Shown here one piece after another: positions 41,500 to 48,680 of a stretch of 48,680 nucleotides of DNA (the first letter of the stretch is position 1; the number at the start of each line of letters is the position of its first letter). The notes under the pieces were generated by a model, which searched no databases, was not told the DNA's origin, and saw nothing but the letters and a program-made list of their open reading frames with translations. Origin of the DNA: Pseudomonadales bacterium (GTDB lineage: Bacteria; Pseudomonadota; Gammaproteobacteria; Pseudomonadales; Ketobacteraceae); assembly GCA_002708905.1 (NCBI GenBank), contig PAPM01000026.1, positions 1 through 48,680 of the forward strand, in the 5' to 3' direction. Both the position numbers and the translations under genes were made by a program.

Positions 41500-43767
41500 A
41501 TGGAATCAACAAGCGAAGCATTATTTGGAGTCTCCGAAGAGCGTCTTTCCAAGATGCGCCGGTATCGCAAGTTGAAGGATCAGGCGGCAGCGCATGCCAT
41601 CAGTGTCGGTGGTATGAGTGTTATCTTTGCCATCTGCCTGATCTTTTTCTATCTGCTGTACGAGGTGTTACCTCTGTTTATCCCCGCTGATATGGAGGAG
41701 CGTACCACGCTCACGTCCTATCAGCTGGATGATCCATGGTTTACGGTTCTGGAAGAGCAGGGGCAAGTAGCCCTGTCAGTGGACCGTAACCGGGGACCGA
41801 TATTTTTCAGTGCTGTCAGTGGTGAGGAAATCTCTAATCCAGAGTTGCCAGTTACCACAGCCATAACCGCGTTCGCCAAAGACGCTCCCGGTTTGAAAAC
41901 CTATGCTTTGGGCTTGGCCGATGGCAGCGTGCTTATTCAAAAGCCAAGCTACAGCATCGAATACGGGGCGACCACTCAGGACAAAACCGTGGTGCCCGAT
42001 ATTATTTATCCGCTAGGCAGCGAGCCCATTCAGATGCTGGATGGGGAGCCCATTGCCAAATTGGCGTTTCGTGCCTCAGACGATCTGGTACGCATTATTG
42101 TCGCCAATGCTGCCGGTGAGCTCTTCATGAAAGATTACACCAAGACCGAAAGCTTCCTGTCCGATGAGGTGGAGCTTGAGGAGCTGGATCGGGTGCAGTT
42201 GCCCTCGGTCTCCGGCACGCTCGTTAACTTATTGTTGAGTGCGGATCAGCGCTGGCTGTTTCTGGTGGAAAATGGCGGCAAGGTGGAAGTGCTGGATCTG
42301 CGTAACCCGGTTGCCGAGATGCGGGTGGACATTACCAATGTCTCTTCTGCCGATGTGGAAATCACCGCCAGCGACTTTTTGCTGGGTGGTTATTCACTCT
42401 TGCTGGGAGACAGCAATGGTGTCATCAGTCAGTGGTTTCTGACCTATGACGAAAGCAACAAGCCTTATCTCGCCAAAGTTCGAAGCCTTACCCTTACTGA
42501 GGGAGTTCCCGTAACCACGTTGCAAACCGAGCACCGCCGCAAAGGTTTTATTGCCGGGGACGCTGAAGGCAATGTGGGCCTGTTCAACACGACGGCAGAA
42601 AGGGAAGTGCGCGATGAAAAAATTGCAGGCAGCGCCATTCAGTGGATTGCCATGTCGCCACGGGGTGACTCCGTACTGTTCAAAGCCACTGACGGTGCAC
42701 CGTTGAATTTCCATCTGGAGAATGAACACCCGGAAGTTTCCTGGCACTCCATGTGGAACAAGGTGTGGTACGAGCGTTACAGCGAGCCGACGTTTACCTG
42801 GCAAAGTTCCTCCGCCAGTAATGACTTTGAACCAAAATTCAGTTTGATGCCGTTGACCTTCGGTACCATGAAGGCGGCGTTCTACGCCATGGTGGTAGCG
42901 ATTCCCCTGGCGATTTGCGGTGCTATTTATACCGCCTACTTCATGGCCCCCGGCCTGCGTACCAAGGTCAAGCCCACCATTGAATTGATGGAAGCCATGC
43001 CCACCGTAATTCTAGGCTTCCTGGCGGGCTTGTGGTTGGCGCCGTTGGTGGAAGCCCATCTTGCCGGGGTCACCAGTATCCTCATACTGACGCCGTTATT
43101 TTGCCTGCTGACCGCGTTTCTCTGGTCCCGTTTGCCCCGTGAGCTAAGCTCTCGAGTTCCTGATGGTTACGTGCCGGTGATTCTGATTCCGGTGGTGGTG
43201 TTTGCCGGTGCCCTTTCCATGTGGCTCAGTGACCCTATTGAGCTGGCTTTTTTTGATGGCAGTATGCGTTACTGGTTGTCCAATGAAATGGGTATCGATT
43301 TTGACCAGCGCAATTCACTGGTGGTGGGGCTGGCGATGGGCTTTGCGGTGATTCCCACCATTTTCTCTATTACCGAAGACGCTATTTTTGCGGTGCCGAA
43401 AGGTCTGACCCAGGGCTCCCTGGCATTGGGTGCCACTCCCTGGCAAACCCTGGTGCGGGTGGTGTTGCCTACTGCCAGCCCGGGTATCTTTTCGGCCTTG
43501 ATGATCGGTTTGGGCCGTGCTGTAGGTGAAACCATGATTGTGCTGATGGCTACAGGTAATACTCCGATTATGGATATGAACATATTTGAGGGCCTGCGCA
43601 CCCTGTCCGCCAATATTGCGGTGGAAATGCCGGAGGCGGAAGTGGACAGCACGCACTTCCGCATTCTGTTCCTGTCGGGGCTGGTGCTGTTTATCTTCAC
43701 CTTTTTGGTGAATACCACAGCGGAAGTGGTGCGCCAGCGCCTGCGTGAAAAATACGGCTCGCTGTAA
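41500..43767 (+). CDS. pstC: Phosphate ABC transporter permease PstC with large extracytoplasmic domain
   Basis: 755 residues from the ATG at 41500 (a TTG at 41485 would add five), more than twice E. coli PstC (319). After TM1 (about 35-58) comes an extracytoplasmic domain of about 390 residues (62-450), then the normal permease core (about 455-755) with the LGATPWQTLVRVVLP coupling-helix loop and ARAVGET-like GLGRAVGETMIVLMATGN. The inserted region shows repeats of beta-propeller type: SADQRWLFLVENGGKVEVLDL, YSLLLGDSNGVISQWFL, KGFIAGDAEGNVGLFNT, IAMSPRGDSVLFKATDG. Long PstC forms occur in other gammaproteobacteria (family knowledge); the role of the insert is unknown. It sits between pstS and pstA. 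Confidence 0.92.
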   Translation: MESTSEALFGVSEERLSKMRRYRKLKDQAAAHAISVGGMSVIFAICLIFFYLLYEVLPLFIPADMEERTTLTSYQLDDPWFTVLEEQGQVALSVDRNRGPIFFSAVSGEEISNPELPVTTAITAFAKDAPGLKTYALGLADGSVLIQKPSYSIEYGATTQDKTVVPDIIYPLGSEPIQMLDGEPIAKLAFRASDDLVRIIVANAAGELFMKDYTKTESFLSDEVELEELDRVQLPSVSGTLVNLLLSADQRWLFLVENGGKVEVLDLRNPVAEMRVDITNVSSADVEITASDFLLGGYSLLLGDSNGVISQWFLTYDESNKPYLAKVRSLTLTEGVPVTTLQTEHRRKGFIAGDAEGNVGLFNTTAEREVRDEKIAGSAIQWIAMSPRGDSVLFKATDGAPLNFHLENEHPEVSWHSMWNKVWYERYSEPTFTWQSSSASNDFEPKFSLMPLTFGTMKAAFYAMVVAIPLAICGAIYTAYFMAPGLRTKVKPTIELMEAMPTVILGFLAGLWLAPLVEAHLAGVTSILILTPLFCLLTAFLWSRLPRELSSRVPDGYVPVILIPVVVFAGALSMWLSDPIELAFFDGSMRYWLSNEMGIDFDQRNSLVVGLAMGFAVIPTIFSITEDAIFAVPKGLTQGSLALGATPWQTLVRVVLPTASPGIFSALMIGLGRAVGETMIVLMATGNTPIMDMNIFEGLRTLSANIAVEMPEAEVDSTHFRILFLSGLVLFIFTFLVNTTAEVVRQRLREKYGSL

Positions 43768-43782
43768 ACCGGGGGAATGCAG

Positions 43783-45444
43783 ATGAATTCAGTAAAACAA
43801 TGGTTTCGCAAGGGTGATCCCTGGGTTTGGCTCAACGGGGGCGCCGTTGCCATCAGTATGGTAATGGTCATTGGTCTGCTGTTGTTGGTAGGCTACCGTG
43901 GTCTGTCTCATTTCTGGCCTCACACCATTATTCAGGGCACCTATACCGACGCGGATAATCAGCCTTACACGGTCATCGGTGAAATTTCCGATGAGGAATG
44001 GGTGGCGGCTTCCCGGGTACGGGATTCCGGTAAGGACATTCCCGACGATGTGAAAGTGGTCAAGCGCATGCTGATCAAGACCGGTAACCGGGATGTCACC
44101 GGCCTGGATTTCCGTTGGTTGGTAGCGGACAACCTGACAGATGTCACCGAGCCAGAAGACGTGATGATGGTGGAACGTCGCGAGTGGGGTAATTTCTATG
44201 GTTATCTGGTGGCCATGAAAGAAAACGGCCAAGTGGTTGCCAGTGGCGATGCGGCGTTGGCGGAGCTGGAAAAGCGGCTTGAACGGGCGCTGGATTTGTT
44301 TGACCAAATACACGATATCGAAACCAAACAGATCGGCGCTATCAACTACCAGGTGGAACGTCTGCGGTTGAAAGAAAAGCGTCTCGATCTGGAAGGCAAT
44401 CTGACGCCGGCGGCAAAAGAGGAACTGGCACAGGATCGCGCCATTCTGGATCAGGAATACGCGGTACTGAAAGCCGAGCTGGACGCGCTGAATGTGGAGA
44501 TCGGTCGTGACAGCATGGTGGCCCGTACCATGAATGATGTGGAAAAGGAAATTCCGCTGAAACTGGTGGTGCAGTATAAACAGCCCAACAAGATGGGCTT
44601 CTTCACCAAGGTTGCTGATTACTTCCATCAATTGTGGTTATTCCTCAGTGATGACCCCCGGGAGGCCAACACGGAAGGGGGTGTTTTCCCCGCCATCTTC
44701 GGTACCGTGATGATGGTGATTCTGATGTCGGTGATCGTGACACCGTTCGGCGTCGTTGCTGCGGTGTACCTGCGGGAATACGCCAAGCAGGGTCCCTTGA
44801 CCCGAACCATTCGGGTGGCGGTGAACAACCTGGCCGGGGTGCCCTCCATTGTGTATGGCGTCTTCGGTTTGGGCTTCTTTGTCTATTTCCTGGGTGGCAG
44901 CCTGGATGCATTGTTCTATCCGGAAGCGGCACCTTCGCCGGTATTTGGTACGCCTGGCCTGATGTGGGCCTCCATTACTCTGGCTCTGCTAACGCTTCCG
45001 GTGGTGATTGTGGCGACCGAAGAGGGCCTGACCCGAATTCCGAAATCCCTGCGAGAAGGTTCCCTGGCCTTGGGTGCCACCAAGCTGGAAACCATTACCA
45101 AGGTAATACTGCCCATGTCCAGCCCGGCCATGATGACCGGATTGATTCTGGCCATTGCCCGGGCGGCCGGTGAAGTGGCGCCGCTGATGCTGGTGGGGGT
45201 GGTGAAACTGGCACCCACCCTGCCCCTGGACGGCAACTTCCCTTACCTGCATCTGGAGCGTAAATTCATGCACCTGGGCTTCCATATATACGATGTGGGT
45301 TTCCAGAGCCCCAATGTGGAGGCGGCCAGACCCCTGGTGTACGCCACTGCCGCATTGCTGGTGGTGGTGATTGTAGTACTGAACCTCACCGCCATCATGA
45401 TCCGCAACCGTTTGCGTGAGAAGTACCGGGCGCTGGAGACTTGA
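43783..45444 (+). CDS. pstA: Phosphate ABC transporter permease PstA with periplasmic coiled coil
   Basis: 553 residues from the ATG at 43783, chosen because GGGGG lies eight bases upstream; the ATG at 43777 would add two. E. coli PstA has 296. TM1 (about 20-42) is followed by about 250 extra residues, including a long heptad-rich coiled coil (about 156-243; [19 protein letters not shown] and [19 protein letters not shown]). The permease core follows (about 298-545) with [15 protein letters not shown] and [14 protein letters not shown]. It pairs with PstC; both subunits are enlarged on the same membrane face. The gene is 15 bp after pstC. Confidence 0.92.
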   Translation: MNSVKQWFRKGDPWVWLNGGAVAISMVMVIGLLLLVGYRGLSHFWPHTIIQGTYTDADNQPYTVIGEISDEEWVAASRVRDSGKDIPDDVKVVKRMLIKTGNRDVTGLDFRWLVADNLTDVTEPEDVMMVERREWGNFYGYLVAMKENGQVVASGDAALAELEKRLERALDLFDQIHDIETKQIGAINYQVERLRLKEKRLDLEGNLTPAAKEELAQDRAILDQEYAVLKAELDALNVEIGRDSMVARTMNDVEKEIPLKLVVQYKQPNKMGFFTKVADYFHQLWLFLSDDPREANTEGGVFPAIFGTVMMVILMSVIVTPFGVVAAVYLREYAKQGPLTRTIRVAVNNLAGVPSIVYGVFGLGFFVYFLGGSLDALFYPEAAPSPVFGTPGLMWASITLALLTLPVVIVATEEGLTRIPKSLREGSLALGATKLETITKVILPMSSPAMMTGLILAIARAAGEVAPLMLVGVVKLAPTLPLDGNFPYLHLERKFMHLGFHIYDVGFQSPNVEAARPLVYATAALLVVVIVVLNLTAIMIRNRLREKYRALET

Positions 45445-45445
45445 T

Positions 45446-46327
45446 ATGACTGAACTGAATTCTGACGTTATCGAAGGCAAGAAAACCATGACTGCAGCGG
45501 AAGATGCAAAAAAGGTAGAAATGCGCCGCAAGGCTGTAAACATGGACCTGGTCCCCAACAAGCTTGAGGACGAGGAAATTTGCATGGAGGCAAAAGATTT
45601 CCGGCTTTACTACGGTGAAAAGCGGGCCTTGCACAACATCAATATGGTTATTCCGAAAAAACGGGTGACCGCGTTTATCGGACCCAGTGGCTGTGGTAAG
45701 TCCACCTTGCTGCGCAGCTTCAACCGCATGAATGATCTGGTGGACATCTGTCGCACCGAAGGGGAAATACTGTTCGACAATAACAATATTTTTCATCGCA
45801 CTGTGGATGTCACTGATCTGCGGCGCCGGGTGGGCATGGTGTTCCAGAAACCCAACCCCTTCCCCAAGTCTATCTATGAAAACGTGGCCTATGGTTTGCG
45901 GATTCAGGGCATCAACAAAAAGCGTGTGCTGGATGAGCGGGTTGAGTGGGCCTTGAAAGGTGCTGCTTTGTGGGAAGAAGTCAAAGACCGTCTGCACGAA
46001 AACGCCCTGGGCATGTCCGGTGGTCAGCAGCAACGTCTGGTGATTGCCCGCACCATCGCAGTGGAACCGGAAGTGTTGCTGTTGGATGAACCCTGCTCTG
46101 CACTGGATCCGATTTCCACGCTGAAAGTGGAAGAACTGATTCACGAGCTGAAAGACCGCTATACGATTGTCATCGTAACCCATAACATGCAACAGGCGGC
46201 CCGGGTTTCTGACTATACTGCCTTTATGTACCTGGGGGATTTGATCGAATACAAGGACACGGATACCTTATTCACCAATCCGTCGCAGAAACAAACTGAA
46301 GATTACATCACCGGCCGTTACGGCTGA
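45446..46327 (+). CDS. pstB: Phosphate ABC transporter ATPase PstB
   Basis: 293 residues from the ATG at 45446, one base after the pstA stop, with GGAG inside the pstA end. Walker A GPSGCGKS (79-86), Q-loop [19 protein letters not shown], signature MSGGQQQR (190-197), Walker B LLLDEP (211-216) and the [10 protein letters not shown] switch are intact. A charged N-terminal extension of about 45 residues precedes the normal PstB start. It powers phosphate import and takes part in Pho signalling with PhoU. Confidence 0.95.
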   Translation: MTELNSDVIEGKKTMTAAEDAKKVEMRRKAVNMDLVPNKLEDEEICMEAKDFRLYYGEKRALHNINMVIPKKRVTAFIGPSGCGKSTLLRSFNRMNDLVDICRTEGEILFDNNNIFHRTVDVTDLRRRVGMVFQKPNPFPKSIYENVAYGLRIQGINKKRVLDERVEWALKGAALWEEVKDRLHENALGMSGGQQQRLVIARTIAVEPEVLLLDEPCSALDPISTLKVEELIHELKDRYTIVIVTHNMQQAARVSDYTAFMYLGDLIEYKDTDTLFTNPSQKQTEDYITGRYG

Positions 46328-46349
46328 TGCACGCAGAGGAAGAACGTGG

Positions 46350-47081
46350 ATGAGCAGCGAAGAATTTACCCAACATATTTCCAAACAGTTTAATGCTGAC
46401 CTGGAAGAGGTAAGAAGCCACATTCTTGCAATGGGTGGCATGGTTGAGAAGCAGGTGGTGGACGCTGTGCAGGCCCTGGTGGAAGGCGACAGCGGCATGG
46501 CCAGCGAAGTCATCAGCAATGAGAAACAGGTCAATGGAATGGAGCGGCGCATTGATGAGGAATGCACCCGCATCATCGCGTTGCGCCAACCGGCCGCCAG
46601 TGACCTGCGTTTACTGGTCGCCGCCACCAAAGCCAACACCGACCTGGAACGCATCGGCGATGAAGCCAACAAAATTGCCAAGATGGCGATTCGGTTATCT
46701 GAAGACGGCGCCATTCCCCGTGGCTATATTGAAATCCGTCACATCGGTAATCACGTGAACGCGATGCTGCGCCAATCCCTGGATGCGTTTGCGCGTTTTG
46801 ATGTGCAGCAGGCGGTTGATGTGGTGCGGGAAGATAAATCCGTGGACGTGGAATACGAGTCCGCCATGCGTTTGCTGGTGACCTTCATGATGGAAGATCC
46901 ACGGTATATTAAGCGTGCTCTGAATGTGATGTGGAGTCTGCGTGCGCTGGAGCGTATCGGTGATCATGCCCGCAATATTGCCGAGCAGGTGATTTTCCTG
47001 GTGAAAGGCAAAGACATTCGCCATCTGCCGTTGTCCTCGCTGGATGACTCTGATCTGGTGAACAATGGGGAAGGGGTTTAA
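46350..47081 (+). CDS. phoU: Phosphate-signalling regulator PhoU
   Basis: 243 residues, two three-helix PhoU repeats. The metal-binding blocks ATKANTDLERIGDEANKIAK and RALERIGDHARNIAEQVIF carry the E/D-x-x-x-D signatures. PhoU links the Pst transporter to the PhoR kinase and keeps the Pho regulon off when phosphate is plentiful. It is 22 bp after pstB and last in the operon before a strong terminator; phoB/phoR are not in the window. Confidence 0.95.
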   Translation: MSSEEFTQHISKQFNADLEEVRSHILAMGGMVEKQVVDAVQALVEGDSGMASEVISNEKQVNGMERRIDEECTRIIALRQPAASDLRLLVAATKANTDLERIGDEANKIAKMAIRLSEDGAIPRGYIEIRHIGNHVNAMLRQSLDAFARFDVQQAVDVVREDKSVDVEYESAMRLLVTFMMEDPRYIKRALNVMWSLRALERIGDHARNIAEQVIFLVKGKDIRHLPLSSLDDSDLVNNGEGV

Positions 47082-47102
47082 CACTTCTTTTCCGCATAAA
47101 AT

Positions 47103-47140
47103 AAAAAGGCCGCCAATCTCTGTCGAATGGCGGCCTTTTT
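47103..47140. terminator. Terminator after phoU
   Basis: Perfect 13-bp arms aaaaaggccgcca (47103-47115) and tggcggccttttt (47128-47140) with a 12-nt loop, with T and A tails on both sides. It ends the pst-phoU operon and the convergent TraF_2-like gene. Confidence 0.93.
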
Positions 47141-47165
47141 TCGTATTAGACGGTAAACGCGGTAC

Positions 47166-48527
47166 TTAGAACGCAACACCCATTTGCAGTGCGGCACCGG
47201 CGTTGTTCTCACCTACTTGCGCGGCCAGATCAAAGTGCACGGCGATGATATTGAAGCCGATACCGGCGGTAAAAGCCTGATCATCGTTATCGGCCAAATT
47301 GGTGCGGAAACCACCGCGTAATCGCACAATACTGGCTACATCCCATTCCACCCCGGCCCCGAGGAATTGAGTGTCTTCACCGAGAAAGTAGGGTTTGTTC
47401 TTGGTGAGATCCATATCGGCTGCCAATGTCAGTCCCATGGGCGCATCCCAGGCAATTCCCAAGCGGGCCTGTGTATCCATATCAAACTCTGCGTACTGGC
47501 CGCTGTTGGAAGTCGGCTTGGTTTTGTAACTGTTGGCGATCAGGTTTTTGATCACCAAACCCAGGGTGACGCGGTCGTCCAGGAATGTCGTGGCAAGACC
47601 CAGATCCAGGTTGAAATCATCATCGGTTGTTTCGCTGTCTTCCAGTTCATCACCCAGATCGTAATTGGGATCATCGAGCTCCTGAACCGTAGGCACGGCA
47701 TAGTAACTGGTGATGCTCTGTATTTTTGGGGTAATGCCCAGGCTCACGTCCTTACCAAAAAGGGCGATTTCCTTGGACAGTGCAACCCCCACTTCCGTCA
47801 GGGTGACGCCGGCCACCAATACATCGGACGTCAGATCATTGGTGGGATCGTTGATGGAGCTGTCGCCGAGATTCACTATGGGTGTGTTATCACATCCGGC
47901 CTGATTGCGTAGAGGGTCGGCCGCCGCCAGCGCCAGTTCGGCCTGAGAGTTCACGGACTCAAAAAAAGTGAGGTAATCATCCAGCAATTGATTGTCGCAA
48001 TCCGACACCCGGGGGGATGTTTCGATGGTGATGCCGGAGTTGGCAAAAACAGAAAAGCCGAGATTCTTGCCGGGAGCGCTGACCGCGCCAAAGACCGATC
48101 CATTTAAGCGGAAGGGTTGGTCGCTGAGATCGTTCAGGCGACTGTTCAACTCGCGGGAGTTGGTGGTGAAATTATTTTTTGCACTGACAAACTGGCTGTC
48201 ATTGATAGAGTTTTCCATCGCGGTGATGGCATCATCAATGTTATCCAGATAGGCCTCATCTTCGATATCCGTAAACGCGTCTACCGCATCCGGGTCAGCA
48301 AAGCCCGCCACTCCCAGATTAGGGATCACCACATGCATGGTATCCATTTCTTTGCCGGTGCTCAGCAAGGCGGGATTAAACAGCGCGGCGGAACCCACTT
48401 TTGCGGAGGCCACTCCGGTATCACCCATGGCCATGGAGCGGGCATCCTGGGTGGCAAACGGTTGGGCGAACGCGCTACTTGAGAACAATGCTGTGGTGAG
48501 AACCAATGTTTGGGGTTTTAACTTCAT
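47166..48527 (-). CDS. TraF_2-like outer-membrane beta-barrel protein
   Basis: 453 residues. The signal peptide ends at SAFA before QPF. The segment ARSMAMGDTGVASAKVGSAALFNPALLS is the hallmark of the FadL-like TraF_2 (PF13729) group. The mature part is Asp/Asn-rich, beta-stranded and closes with HFDLAAQVGENNAGAALQMGVAF, a typical barrel end with terminal Phe. Two cysteines (SDCDNQ, AGCDNT) could pair. Despite the family name there are no conjugation genes here, so a transfer role is not supported. Function unknown; a transport or surface role is inferred. Confidence 0.78.
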   Translation of the reverse strand: MKLKPQTLVLTTALFSSSAFAQPFATQDARSMAMGDTGVASAKVGSAALFNPALLSTGKEMDTMHVVIPNLGVAGFADPDAVDAFTDIEDEAYLDNIDDAITAMENSINDSQFVSAKNNFTTNSRELNSRLNDLSDQPFRLNGSVFGAVSAPGKNLGFSVFANSGITIETSPRVSDCDNQLLDDYLTFFESVNSQAELALAAADPLRNQAGCDNTPIVNLGDSSINDPTNDLTSDVLVAGVTLTEVGVALSKEIALFGKDVSLGITPKIQSITSYYAVPTVQELDDPNYDLGDELEDSETTDDDFNLDLGLATTFLDDRVTLGLVIKNLIANSYKTKPTSNSGQYAEFDMDTQARLGIAWDAPMGLTLAADMDLTKNKPYFLGEDTQFLGAGVEWDVASIVRLRGGFRTNLADNDDQAFTAGIGFNIIAVHFDLAAQVGENNAGAALQMGVAF

Positions 48528-48629
48528 GATGATTAACCAGTTATGTATCGATCCATTAATAAGTTGGTACCCGATCGGCTGCTAGCCCGGATATTTCACT
48601 AAAAGAAGGAGGCGGAACCGTTTAACCCT

Positions 48630-48635
48630 TATAAT
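48630..48635 (+). promoter_or_regulatory. Candidate -10 box of the gene at the window end
   Basis: A consensus TATAAT lies 38 bp before the ATG at 48673. No good -35 is found 16-18 bp upstream, so it may need an activator or be fortuitous. Confidence 0.35.
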
Positions 48636-48672
48636 GTAGGTGCTTAAGCCAAAAAACAAGGACGGTCCCGCC

Positions 48673-48680
48673 ATGACAGA
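48673..48680 (+). CDS. First codons of a gene running off the window
   Basis: ATG followed by ACA-GA, with an AAGGA ribosome site at 48658-48662 and a TATAAT box further upstream. It is divergent from the TraF_2-like gene. Only three codons are visible, so nothing can be said about the product. Confidence 0.4.

Noticed and set aside
43789-44631. A 280-codon open frame on - opposite pstA (and a similar one at 45395-46192 opposite pstB)
   Set aside because: Both are antisense to well-supported pst genes, with shadow-type composition and no independent evidence.
1-48680. CRISPR arrays, rRNA, tRNA genes or riboswitches
   Set aside because: Almost all sequence is coding, and the gaps read by eye show no regularly spaced repeats, cloverleaf or known leader structure. 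A covariance-model scan would be decisive.

Overview
The window reads as chromosome of an aerobic, probably marine, hydrocarbon- or lipid-oxidising gammaproteobacterium of the Alcanivorax/Marinobacter/Ketobacter kind. This is inferred from a CYP153-type P450 with its ferredoxin, a DUF1302/DUF1329 pair, a gammaproteobacterial-type UvrD, a PhoB-type promoter in front of pst, and many TetR, AraC and RND genes. No rRNA, tRNA or CRISPR array was seen. The taxon is not proven by anything in the sequence.

Layout. 1-760: 3' part of an IS5-family transposase and a hairpin behind it. 895-3960: accessory-looking stretch with a small MAPEG membrane protein, a TetR regulator, a FabF-like ketoacyl synthase broken by one in-frame TGA, and a lone papain/C39-like cysteine protease. 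3955-4262: non-coding DNA with a cluster of TGTCAC-type inverted and direct repeats. 4263-9222: ferredoxin-CYP153 operon, two AraC-family regulators arranged tail to tail, and an outer-membrane channel-like protein. 9232-16134: UbiA-type prenyltransferase translationally coupled to a secreted dienelactone-hydrolase-like protein, then an RND multidrug pump (adaptor plus pump) with a divergent TetR repressor and a clear palindromic operator. 16153-21109: P2-type cation ATPase divergent from a hybrid sensor kinase.

21135-24229 is an operon of iron-type alcohol dehydrogenase, hotdog thioesterase and aldehyde dehydrogenase, which could carry on the oxidation begun by CYP153. 24412-26199 is a 7TMR-DISM diguanylate cyclase. 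26353-30320 holds four envelope proteins of unknown function: a secreted protein plus lipoprotein on +, and a coiled-coil protein with a degenerate hydrolase domain plus a small periplasmic protein on -. 30640-33960 is the DUF1302-DUF1329 operon. 34300-36474 is uvrD. 36585-40182 is a TRAP transporter whose binding protein is convergent with its two membrane subunits, with a yciA-like thioesterase between them.

40302-47140 is a complete pstSCAB-phoU phosphate operon with a Pho box and PhoB-type -10, an internal hairpin terminator after pstS and a final terminator after phoU. PstC and PstA both carry large extra extracytoplasmic domains (repetitive beta-rich in PstC, coiled coil in PstA). The window ends with a TraF_2-like outer-membrane protein and the first codons of another gene.

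The observations most worth following are the enlarged PstC and PstA, the coiled-coil pseudo-hydrolase operon, the single-codon lesion in the fabF-like gene, the orphan cysteine protease with the repeat cluster upstream, and the split CYP153/ADH/ALDH oxidation route.
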